Shown piece after piece: positions 1 through 5,759 of a stretch of DNA of 5,759 bases. Source of the DNA: Pseudomonadales bacterium. GTDB taxonomy: Bacteria > Pseudomonadota > Gammaproteobacteria > Pseudomonadales > JAHEIH01. A program made the translations under genes and the position numbers. Within the stretch, counting starts at the first letter, position 1. Every line of letters starts with the position of its first letter. The stretch lies in NCBI GenBank assembly GCA_023255355.1, contig JALRIU010000345.1, positions 1 through 5,759 on the forward strand. The letters are read 5' to 3'. Under the pieces are notes generated by a model. That model saw only the letters and a program-made list of their open reading frames with translations, ran no database searches and had not been told where the DNA came from.

Positions 1-1
1 G

Positions 2-970
2 GGGCCGTCTGGTTCTGGAAAATCCACATTGTTGCGAATGATAGCCGGATTGGAAACAATTGATGATGGTAGTTTATTCATTGGTGGAGAGCAAAGTCAT
101 CATTTAGCGCCGGGCCAACGAAATGTCGCGATGGTGTTTCAGAATTACGCTCTTTATCCACATATGACAGTACGTGAAAATATGGAGTTTGGCTTAAAAA
201 ATATTAAACTATCCAATGATGAAATCAATCAAAGAGTACTAAATGCTGCGCGCATCCTCGAAATGGATGCGCTGTTAGATCGGCGTCCATCACAACTCTC
301 AGGCGGTCAAAGACAAAGGGTTGCAATTGGGCGAGCCATTGTAAAAAAACCTGCTGCTTTTTTATTTGATGAACCACTGTCAAATCTAGACGCAGCTTTG
401 CGGGTTAGAACTCGTGTTGAGCTTTCTCAACTTCATCAGACGGTGAAGAGTACCATGATTTATGTTACTCATGATCAAACGGAAGCGATGACGCTAGGTG
501 AAAGAATTGTCATTTTAAATGAGTGTCGTATTGAGCAAATAGGGACGCCTATGGAAATATACACGACACCAAGAACTCGATTTGTCGCTGGTTTCATCGG
601 AAGCCCAAGCATGAACATATTCCCCGTGGAATTGACGAGGGCAAAAAATAAACTTGAAGCGAAGCTTCCCGATGGCAACAAAATCTCAATAGCACACGAC
701 ACTCTAGTAAGCGGTGAATATGATCTAGGTATAAGGCCAGAGGCTGTTTCTATTACTTCGGAGGGTGCAGATTGCAAAGCTATTGTTAGAGTTGTGGAGC
801 GTTTGGGTGATCGTACTTTAGTATATGCTGAGCTCACTGACGGTTCGCAAATTATAGCACAAGACTTGGGTACTTCCACCATAGTGGTCGGCGACAGAGT
901 GCATCTAGCTTTCGACAGTCGAAGAATTCACCTCTTTAACAAAAATGGAATAAACGTTCTGCTCCCTTAA
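2..970 (+). CDS. Carbohydrate ABC transporter ATP-binding protein (MalK/UgpC type), 5'-truncated
   Basis: This is the ATPase that powers a sugar importer of the CUT1 (MalK/UgpC/MsmK) family, acting at the cytoplasmic face of the inner membrane. The reading frame is already open at base 2 and encodes the Walker A motif GPSGSGKST at bases 2-28, so the start codon lies off the left edge; about 35 N-terminal residues are missing by comparison with the family. In-frame TTG at 29 follows Walker A and is not a real start. Later motifs are complete: Q-loop glutamine at 140-142 (VFQNYALYPHMTV), signature LSGGQ at 296-310, Walker B FLFDEP at 359-376, SNLD D-loop just after, and the switch histidine of THDQTEAMTL at 470-472. 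The final third (GSPSMNIFP, LGIRPEAV) is the C-terminal TOBE/OB-like domain of MalK-type ATPases. No permease or binding-protein gene is visible; they probably lie upstream. The substrate cannot be read from the ATPase; an arabinose-containing sugar is inferred from the neighbours. Confidence 0.93.
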   Translation, partial: GPSGSGKSTLLRMIAGLETIDDGSLFIGGEQSHHLAPGQRNVAMVFQNYALYPHMTVRENMEFGLKNIKLSNDEINQRVLNAARILEMDALLDRRPSQLSGGQRQRVAIGRAIVKKPAAFLFDEPLSNLDAALRVRTRVELSQLHQTVKSTMIYVTHDQTEAMTLGERIVILNECRIEQIGTPMEIYTTPRTRFVAGFIGSPSMNIFPVELTRAKNKLEAKLPDGNKISIAHDTLVSGEYDLGIRPEAVSITSEGADCKAIVRVVERLGDRTLVYAELTDGSQIIAQDLGTSTIVVGDRVHLAFDSRRIHLFNKNGINVLLP

Positions 971-1007
971 AAAGGAAACTAAGTCATTCAAAAAATAGGT
1001 ATTTTAC

Positions 1008-2024
1008 ATGACAAGTATGATATCAAATGAAAGCGTTTTTGGTACTGCTCCGGATGGATCAAAAGTATTTCGCTATGTGATTTCAAATGGGGGAACGACT
1101 GCTTCAATATTGACTTGGGGCGCCACTTTGCAAGATTTTCGCCTCAATAGTGTAGATTATTCTTTGGTTTTAGGTGGTGAGCGTTTCGAAGACTATCTTG
1201 AGAAATATAAATACTTTGGCGCAATAGTGGGTAGAGTTGCCAATCGTATTTCATGTGGAAGTGCTGAATTGTTGGGCAAAATTCTCACGCTTGATAAAAA
1301 TGAGGGTGGCAAGACTTTTTTGCATGGCGGTCATACAGGATCAGGGGAGCAAAATTGGAAACTAGAATTTGCAGATGATACCAGTTGCAAGTTATCTTTA
1401 CGTTTGAATGATGGCGATGCAGGTTTTCCAGGAAATTTGATCTTAACTGCAAATTATTTTGTAGATGACGCTGGTGCTTTAAATCTTAAGATTGAAGGAA
1501 CAACTGATGCGATAACTTTTTGTAGTCCAGCACATCATTCTTATTGGAATTTGTCTAACGAACCTGATGTTTCCAAACATGTTTTATGGATAGACGCAGA
1601 CAATTATCTGCCGATAGACGCTGATAAAATACCACTCGGAGCACAAAAAAAAGTTTCAGGTTCTAGGTTTGACTTTAGATACGGTCGTATTTTGAAGCAA
1701 AAAAACGATGAAGTTTTGGACCATAATTTTTGCTTAAACACTGGCAAAAAATTTCGGCGAGTATGTGTGCTCTCTGCTAAGGACTTGCAGCTACAACTAG
1801 AAACAGATGCGGTGGGATTACAAGTTTACGATGGCGACCATCTCGATATCCGGGATAGTCTCACACACAGTGGGAAGCCATACCGACAAAACGCAGGTCT
1901 GGCGATAGAACCACAAAATTGGCCCGATGCCCCCAATAATTCGCATTTTCCAAGCATCATTTTAAAGCCTGGCGAGGTTTTCACTCAAAATTCGAAGTGG
2001 CACGTGACAAAAAAAGAGGCATGA
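1008..2024 (+). CDS. galM: Aldose 1-epimerase (mutarotase, GalM family)
   Basis: This enzyme interconverts the alpha and beta anomers of free aldoses in the cytoplasm. At 338 residues it has the usual GalM length. Family landmarks are all present: GRVANRI with Arg80, LHGG with His106, AHHSYWNL with the catalytic general-acid His177, LDHNF with Asp238, and IEPQNWPDAPNN with the catalytic-base Glu301, followed by FPSIILKPGE. It begins 37 nt after the ABC ATPase stop. Neither that gap nor the gene start shows a strong ribosome-binding site; the AAAGGAAA at 971-978 is too distant, and only a weak TAGGT lies nearer. An alternative ATG at 1017 would remove three residues. In this operon the likely job is to supply the anomer used by the downstream pyranose dehydrogenase, but the true substrate (arabinose, galactose or another aldose) is not determined by sequence. 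GC is about 41%, clearly lower than in the following genes. Confidence 0.93.
   Translation: MTSMISNESVFGTAPDGSKVFRYVISNGGTTASILTWGATLQDFRLNSVDYSLVLGGERFEDYLEKYKYFGAIVGRVANRISCGSAELLGKILTLDKNEGGKTFLHGGHTGSGEQNWKLEFADDTSCKLSLRLNDGDAGFPGNLILTANYFVDDAGALNLKIEGTTDAITFCSPAHHSYWNLSNEPDVSKHVLWIDADNYLPIDADKIPLGAQKKVSGSRFDFRYGRILKQKNDEVLDHNFCLNTGKKFRRVCVLSAKDLQLQLETDAVGLQVYDGDHLDIRDSLTHSGKPYRQNAGLAIEPQNWPDAPNNSHFPSIILKPGEVFTQNSKWHVTKKEA
2015..2019 (+). promoter_or_regulatory. Ribosome-binding site for the L-arabinonate dehydratase gene
   Basis: AGAGG ends 6 nt before the ATG at 2026 and lies inside the last codons of the epimerase gene, whose TGA stop (2022-2024) is one base from that ATG. This supports the ATG at 2026 as the start and suggests translational coupling of the two genes. 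Confidence 0.6.
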
Positions 2025-2025
2025 T

Positions 2026-3768
2026 ATGAAATTTGTACCCGCAAAATGGCCCCGTAAACTGCGCAGCCAAGAGTGGTATGGCGGTACGTCTCGTGACACA
2101 ATATACCACCGAGGCTGGTTGAAAAACCAAGGTTATCCTGATGATATGTTTGACGGACGTCCGATCATCGGCATTCTTAACACTTGGTCTGACTTGACGC
2201 CTTGCAATGGCCATCTGCGAGAATTGGCTGAAAAGGTAAAAGCAGGCGTTTGGGAAGCAGGTGGATTTCCTGTCGAGGTGCCAGTTTTTTCTGCGTCTGA
2301 GAACACATTTCGTCCAACAGCAATGATGTTTCGAAATTTGGCTGCCATGTCGATTGAAGAACAAATCCGTGGCCAGCCTATCGATGGTGCTGTGTTAATG
2401 GTCGGATGTGACAAAACTACACCATCACTTTTGATGGCTGCAGCTTCGACTAATATCCCTTCAATTGTGGTAACTGGCGGTCCGATGCTTAATGGCATGT
2501 TCCAAGGTGAAGCAGTTGGCGCGGGTACGCATTTGTGGCGTTTCTCTGAGGCCGTTAAGGCGGGGGAGATGACGCAAGACGAATTTCTCAATGCCGAGGC
2601 GGCGGTAACGCGTTCATCTGGTACCTGTAACACAATGGGTACTGCATCTTCTATGGCCTCAATGGCTGAAAGCTTGGGGATGGCGCTGTCTGGTAATGCA
2701 GCGATCCCAGCTGTTGATGCCCGTCGTCGAGTAATGGCTCAATTGTCAGGCCGCCGAATTGTTCAAATGGTCAAGGATGACCTAAAGCCGTCCGATATTT
2801 TGACCCGAAAGGCGTTCCAAAATGCGATCCGCACGAATGGCGCTGTTGGAGGGTCGACGAATACAGTTGTCCATATGCTGGCGATAGCAGGGCGCGTGGG
2901 CATCAACCTTACTCTAGACGATTGGGACCTTTGCGGGCGCAACGTTCCAACAATTGTCAACTTGCAACCGTCTGGCAAATATTTAATGGAAGAATTCTTT
3001 TATTCAGGTGGATTACCCGTTGTGTTGAAACGCTTGGGGGACGCTGGATTGCTGCACAAAGACGCTCTGACTGTGTCAGGAAATCCGATCTGGAATGAAG
3101 TTTGTGATGTCAAATGTTGGAATGACGATGTCATACGAACCGTTGACAAGCCATTGACAGACCAAGGGGGTATTGCCGTACTCCGAGGTAATCTTGCGCC
3201 GAATGGTGCGGTTATAAAGCCCTCAGCAGCCACCAAAGAATTAATGAAGCACCGTGGTCGTGCAGTCGTCTTTGAGAATATTGACGATTATAAAATGCGT
3301 ATTGAAGACGACGCATTGGACATCGATGAAACTTGCATCATGGTTTTAAAAAACTGTGGTCCAAAAGGCTATCCAGGCATGTCTGAGGTTGGCAATATGG
3401 GATTGCCGCCAAAGGTATTAAAAAAAGGCATAACTGACATGATACGTATTTCTGACGCAAGAATGTCAGGGACTGCTTATGGAACAGTCATCTTGCACAC
3501 TGCTCCCGAGGCGGCCGCTGGTGGGCCACTCGCCGTTGTGCGTAATGGGGACATGATCGAAGTTGATGTCTTTTCTCGACGTCTACATTTGGATATTTCA
3601 GAAGCTGAGCTGGAGCAGCGTCTGTCAAATTGGCTGCCGACGCATGATAGTGCGGCTTCTGGGTATGCTTGGTTGCATCAAACGCATGTTGGGGGAGCAG
3701 ACACAGGCGCGGATCTAGATTTCCTTAGGGGATGCCGTGGTAATGATGTGGGGAGAGATTCACATTGA
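2026..3768 (+). CDS. araC: L-arabinonate dehydratase (IlvD/Edd family, [2Fe-2S])
   Basis: It dehydrates L-arabinonate to L-2-keto-3-deoxyarabonate in the cytoplasm, the third step of the oxidative L-arabinose route. The 580-residue protein is of family length and from RKLRSQEWYGGTSRD onward closely resembles, as I recall it, the characterised R. leguminosarum L-arabinonate dehydratase (about 579 residues). Predicted active-site residues are present: Fe-S ligands Cys60 (TPCNGH), Cys128 (VGCDKT) and Cys201 (SGTCNTMGTASSM); Mg-site residues Glu92, Asp129 and Glu454; Lys130, the position carbamylated in the family; and Ser481 (ARMSGT), the proposed catalytic base. These sit one residue later than in the Rhizobium enzyme. 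The C-terminus GADLDFLRGCRG also matches the sugar-acid group rather than the branched-chain dihydroxy-acid dehydratases. The Rhizobium enzyme also accepts D-fuconate and D-galactonate, so substrate breadth is possible. The symbol follows Azospirillum usage and is unrelated to the E. coli AraC regulator. Confidence 0.92.
   Translation: MKFVPAKWPRKLRSQEWYGGTSRDTIYHRGWLKNQGYPDDMFDGRPIIGILNTWSDLTPCNGHLRELAEKVKAGVWEAGGFPVEVPVFSASENTFRPTAMMFRNLAAMSIEEQIRGQPIDGAVLMVGCDKTTPSLLMAAASTNIPSIVVTGGPMLNGMFQGEAVGAGTHLWRFSEAVKAGEMTQDEFLNAEAAVTRSSGTCNTMGTASSMASMAESLGMALSGNAAIPAVDARRRVMAQLSGRRIVQMVKDDLKPSDILTRKAFQNAIRTNGAVGGSTNTVVHMLAIAGRVGINLTLDDWDLCGRNVPTIVNLQPSGKYLMEEFFYSGGLPVVLKRLGDAGLLHKDALTVSGNPIWNEVCDVKCWNDDVIRTVDKPLTDQGGIAVLRGNLAPNGAVIKPSAATKELMKHRGRAVVFENIDDYKMRIEDDALDIDETCIMVLKNCGPKGYPGMSEVGNMGLPPKVLKKGITDMIRISDARMSGTAYGTVILHTAPEAAAGGPLAVVRNGDMIEVDVFSRRLHLDISEAELEQRLSNWLPTHDSAASGYAWLHQTHVGGADTGADLDFLRGCRGNDVGRDSH
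3750..3757 (+). promoter_or_regulatory. Ribosome-binding site for the sugar 1-dehydrogenase gene
   Basis: The purine-rich GGGGAGAG lies at the very end of the dehydratase gene. From its end there are 7 nt to a TTG at 3765 and 10 nt to the ATG at 3768, so spacing alone slightly favours TTG. The ATG is preferred because it is the stronger initiation codon and forms the common TGATG stop-start overlap. Confidence 0.5.
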
Positions 3769-4697
3769 TGAATATTGCGTTGGTCGGCATCGGCAAAATT
3801 GCACGCGACCAACATATTCCCGCGATAAATAACTCTGAAACTTGGTCTCTGGCTGCCGCGGTATCGCGCAATGGGGCTGTTGATGGCATTGAAAACTATG
3901 TGGATTTTCATCACATGCTTGAGATACGCCAAGATATTCGGGTTGTTTCATTGACCATGCCGCCAGTGCCTCGGTTTGACTTTGCTATGGCCGCGTTGAA
4001 CGCAGGGCGTCATGTGATGTTGGAAAAGCCTCCTGGTTCAACGGTATCTGAGTGTCAGGCGCTGCTGAATGCAGCCCATCAAAACCGTGTTAGCATTTAT
4101 GCGACATGGCACTCTCGCATGGCTAAAATGGTACCTGCCGCCAAAGACTGGTTGTCTGGTAAAAAAATCAAACGCCTAGCGATCATATGGAAAGAGGACG
4201 TGCGTCGGTGGCACCCAAACCAAGATTGGATTTGGCAGGCCGGAGGATTAGGAGTGTTTGATCCAGGTATCAATGCTTTGTCCATTATGACTGAATTATT
4301 AGAAGACCCGGTGCATTTAAAGAGTGCGACCTTAGACATTCCAGAAAACAAGGATTGTCCCATCGCCGCCCACCTACGCTATGTTCATCCGCACGGTGGC
4401 GATGTGCACGCCGAATTGGATTGGAGGCAAACAGGTGATCAAATTTGGACAATTGAGATCGAAACTGATGATGGAAACCTAACCTTACTTGATGGCGGCG
4501 CACGAATGGTAATTAACGACGTTGAAACCACTTCTGACGACATACTGCTTAATGGGGAATACCCGCGGCTTTATGCAAAGTTTGCTGAACTCATCAATGG
4601 TGGCCAGAGTGAAATGGACTTAACCCCATTGCAACATGTTGCTGACGCTTTCTTACTTGGGCGACGCATGACTACCGAACCGTTTATTGAAAATTAG
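3768..4697 (+). CDS. araA: L-arabinose/D-galactose 1-dehydrogenase (Gfo/Idh/MocA family)
   Basis: It oxidises the C1 hydroxyl of L-arabinopyranose (and probably D-galactose) to the sugar lactone with NAD(P)+, the first committed step of the oxidative pathway. Counting from the ATG the protein has 309 residues, the same length I recall for A. brasilense AraA; TTG at 3765 would add one residue. The N-terminal Rossmann fold has GIGKIA at 7-12. Ser33-Arg34 match the Ser-Arg pair that binds the NADP+ 2'-phosphate in the Azospirillum enzyme, suggesting NADP+ is accepted. EKP (86-88) carries the family lysine Lys87. The block WKEDVRRWHP...GGLGVFDPGINALSI (141-173) is nearly identical to AraA and contains Asp165 and Asn169, the likely catalytic pair. 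The ATG overlaps the dehydratase stop by one base (TGATG), indicating translational coupling. The araA symbol follows Azospirillum and does not mean arabinose isomerase. Whether L-arabinose or D-galactose is the better substrate cannot be told from sequence. Confidence 0.9.
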   Translation: MNIALVGIGKIARDQHIPAINNSETWSLAAAVSRNGAVDGIENYVDFHHMLEIRQDIRVVSLTMPPVPRFDFAMAALNAGRHVMLEKPPGSTVSECQALLNAAHQNRVSIYATWHSRMAKMVPAAKDWLSGKKIKRLAIIWKEDVRRWHPNQDWIWQAGGLGVFDPGINALSIMTELLEDPVHLKSATLDIPENKDCPIAAHLRYVHPHGGDVHAELDWRQTGDQIWTIEIETDDGNLTLLDGGARMVINDVETTSDDILLNGEYPRLYAKFAELINGGQSEMDLTPLQHVADAFLLGRRMTTEPFIEN

Positions 4698-4709
4698 AAA
4701 GACGCGAAA

Positions 4710-5627
4710 ATGACACATCCGATTACTGGTATTTTACCTGTTGTTCCCACCCCATTTCATGATGATGGATCACTTGATCTTGATGGTGTGCGCCGAGTTT
4801 TGGATTGCACAATAGACCAAGGCGTGGATGCGATTTGTATCTTGGCTAATTATTCAGAACAATTTGTTTTATCGGACCAGGAACGCCATGATGTAATGAA
4901 AGCATCATTGGAACATGTCGCAGGGCGCGTGCCAATGATCGTGACTGTCAGCCATTACTACACTGGCATTGTACAAGACCGTGCGAAAGCTGCGCAATCC
5001 ATGGGGGCAGATATGGTCATGATGATGCCGCCCTACCATGGCGCGGGGCTTCGGGCGGACGACACAGGTGTGTTTGAACACTACCGTGCCGTATCGGATG
5101 CGATTTCGATCCCAATCATGGTCCAAGATGCCCCGATATCAGGGGTGCAATTGTCTGTGCCATTGCTTGCAAAAATGGCAAAGGAAATTGCCAATGTGAG
5201 CTATTTCAAAATGGAAATGCCTTTTGCTGCAGATAAACTTGCGGCGTTGATCGACGCGGGCGGTGATGACATTTTAGGTCCGTGGGACGGAGAAGAGGCG
5301 GCCACACTCTTTGCTGACCTTGAAGCAGGATGCACCGCCACCATGACCTCGGCGTTACAATGTGAACATATTCGACCGATTGTGACACATTACCTAAATG
5401 GCGATGTTGAGGCGGCATTTAAACAATGGCAATATTGTCTACCGCTGATTAACCATGAGAACCGTCAATGTGGTCTGCGTGCGACCAAGGCGGTCATGAA
5501 AGAGGGTGGAGTGATCAAATCAGACCACGTCCGTCATCCCCAAAAGCCAATGAGCCCACGAACGCGTGATCGATTGCTTTCACTTGCAAGTGATATGGAC
5601 CTGATTGCTCTCAAATGGGGAAAATAA
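4710..5627 (+). CDS. araD: L-2-keto-3-deoxyarabonate dehydratase (DapA/NAL superfamily)
   Basis: It converts L-2-keto-3-deoxyarabonate to alpha-ketoglutarate semialdehyde through a Schiff base, following the dehydratase encoded upstream. The 305-residue protein is a single (beta/alpha)8 barrel of family length. GILPVVPTPF starts the barrel; CILANYSEQF (43-52) replaces the GTTGE-type motif of dihydrodipicolinate synthase; SYFKMEMP (164-171) carries the Schiff-base Lys167 with Glu169 two residues later, the FKxE arrangement of A. brasilense AraD. PIMVQDAP (135-142) has Gln139 where dihydrodipicolinate synthase has the tyrosine of YNVP. GPWDGEEA (190-197) and LPLINHENRQ (244-253) also match AraD. 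These features, with the gene context, argue against a lysine-biosynthesis role. It starts 12 nt after the dehydrogenase stop and has only a weak purine stretch (GAAAGA) as ribosome-binding site. The symbol follows Azospirillum and is not ribulose-phosphate epimerase. An aldolase activity on the same substrate is a less likely alternative. Confidence 0.9.
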   Translation: MTHPITGILPVVPTPFHDDGSLDLDGVRRVLDCTIDQGVDAICILANYSEQFVLSDQERHDVMKASLEHVAGRVPMIVTVSHYYTGIVQDRAKAAQSMGADMVMMMPPYHGAGLRADDTGVFEHYRAVSDAISIPIMVQDAPISGVQLSVPLLAKMAKEIANVSYFKMEMPFAADKLAALIDAGGDDILGPWDGEEAATLFADLEAGCTATMTSALQCEHIRPIVTHYLNGDVEAAFKQWQYCLPLINHENRQCGLRATKAVMKEGGVIKSDHVRHPQKPMSPRTRDRLLSLASDMDLIALKWGK

Positions 5628-5759
5628 TATAATATTTGAATAGCTGTATTAGCAATTTTGCAATAGAATTTTGGTTTTCGAACCCAAAGTATGCACTTCA
5701 GTAAATCCTGCTCCCGCAACAAAAAACTGTCTATATATTAAAACATATTAGAACGATAC
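5628..5759 (+). other. AT-rich intergenic region after the operon
   Basis: These 132 bases contain no open frame with recognisable homology; GC in the part counted is about one third, against about half in the preceding gene. They hold two weak dyad symmetries (5647-5665 and 5668-5690) and a repeated ATATTA near the right edge (5735-5740 and 5745-5750). The operon may end here, since the 3' gap is the longest in the window, but the next gene lies outside the window. Confidence 0.6.
5647..5690 (+). terminator. Possible weak transcription terminator (two imperfect hairpins)
   Basis: The first dyad pairs TATT-GCAA (5647-5655, with one bulged A) with TTGCAATA (5658-5665); its two-base spacer means the innermost pairs would open. 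The second pairs TTTGGTT (5670-5676) with AACCCAAA (5681-5688) around a TTCG loop, with one bulged C. Neither stem is GC-rich and no clean T-run follows the second, so this is not a textbook intrinsic terminator. The position, 20-60 nt after the last stop codon, is the main argument for the call. Confidence 0.25.

Noticed and set aside
29..31. TTG at 29 as the start of the ABC ATPase
   Set aside because: The frame is open upstream and encodes the Walker A motif at 2-28, which is essential, so the true start is outside the window.
475..882. Minus-strand open frame of 135 codons inside the ATPase gene
   Set aside because: It lies opposite a conserved gene, has no recognisable domain, and is explained as a shadow frame. 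The same applies to the other minus-strand frames between 1981 and 5722.
971..1007. Internal promoter or terminator between the ATPase and epimerase genes
   Set aside because: The 37-base gap has no hairpin and no recognisable -35/-10 pair; read-through in one operon is the simpler explanation.
1530..1553. His-His in place of the usual Asn-His at the catalytic motif of the epimerase as a possible novelty
   Set aside because: AHHSYWNL-type motifs occur in many proteobacterial GalM proteins; the catalytic His177 is kept, so nothing unusual follows.
1645..1652. Run of eight A residues in the epimerase gene as a programmed frameshift site
   Set aside because: The frame continues through it to the conserved Asp and Glu motifs, no alternative product is evident, and such runs are expected in an AT-rich gene.
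2026..3768. Branched-chain dihydroxy-acid dehydratase (ilvD) for isoleucine/valine synthesis
   Set aside because: The N-terminal RSQEWYGGTSRD, the C-terminal GADLDFLRGCRG and the sugar-catabolic neighbours match the sugar-acid dehydratase group instead.
4710..5627. Dihydrodipicolinate synthase (dapA) for lysine synthesis
   Set aside because: The YNVP tyrosine and GTTGE-type motif are absent, while AraD-specific segments such as LPLINHENRQ are present, and the gene follows L-arabinonate dehydratase.
5721..5759. Promoter for a downstream gene in the TATATATTAAAACATATTA stretch
   Set aside because: A -10-like TATATT can be read here, but AT-rich sequence gives such matches by chance and no downstream gene is visible to anchor it.

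Overview
The window looks like part of a bacterial sugar-catabolism operon, most probably from an alphaproteobacterium. The closest proteins I can recall are the L-arabinonate dehydratase of Rhizobium leguminosarum and the AraA and AraD enzymes of Azospirillum brasilense. Base composition is moderate (about 41-43% GC in the first two genes, about 50% in the stretches counted further on), which is low for rhizobia and Azospirillum. A low-GC marine or host-associated alphaproteobacterium, for example in Rhodobacterales, is a reasonable guess but is not proven by the sequence.

Layout: five genes, all on the + strand and tightly packed. (1) 2-970 is the ATPase of a carbohydrate ABC importer (MalK/UgpC type); its N-terminus lies off the left edge and the visible part begins in the Walker A motif. 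(2) 1008-2024 is an aldose 1-epimerase (GalM type). (3) 2026-3768 is an L-arabinonate dehydratase of the IlvD/Edd family. (4) 3768-4697 is a Gfo/Idh/MocA-family L-arabinose/D-galactose 1-dehydrogenase. (5) 4710-5627 is an L-2-keto-3-deoxyarabonate dehydratase of the DapA superfamily. The spacings are 37 nt, 1 nt, a 1-nt overlap (TGATG) and 12 nt, so a single transcript is likely, with its promoter left of the window. The last 132 bases are AT-rich and hold no convincing gene, only weak dyad symmetries.

Together the genes encode most of the non-phosphorylative (oxidative) L-arabinose pathway. The ABC importer brings in sugar and the epimerase interconverts its anomers. The dehydrogenase oxidises L-arabinose to L-arabinonolactone, which is hydrolysed to L-arabinonate. 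The IlvD-type enzyme dehydrates this to L-2-keto-3-deoxyarabonate (L-KDA), and the DapA-type enzyme converts L-KDA to alpha-ketoglutarate semialdehyde. The lactonase and the semialdehyde dehydrogenase that complete the route to 2-oxoglutarate are not in this window.

I found no evidence of a previously undescribed system. The most notable points are a compositional step at the galM/dehydratase junction, the pairing of a MalK-type ATPase with the oxidative arabinose enzymes, and the missing lactonase.
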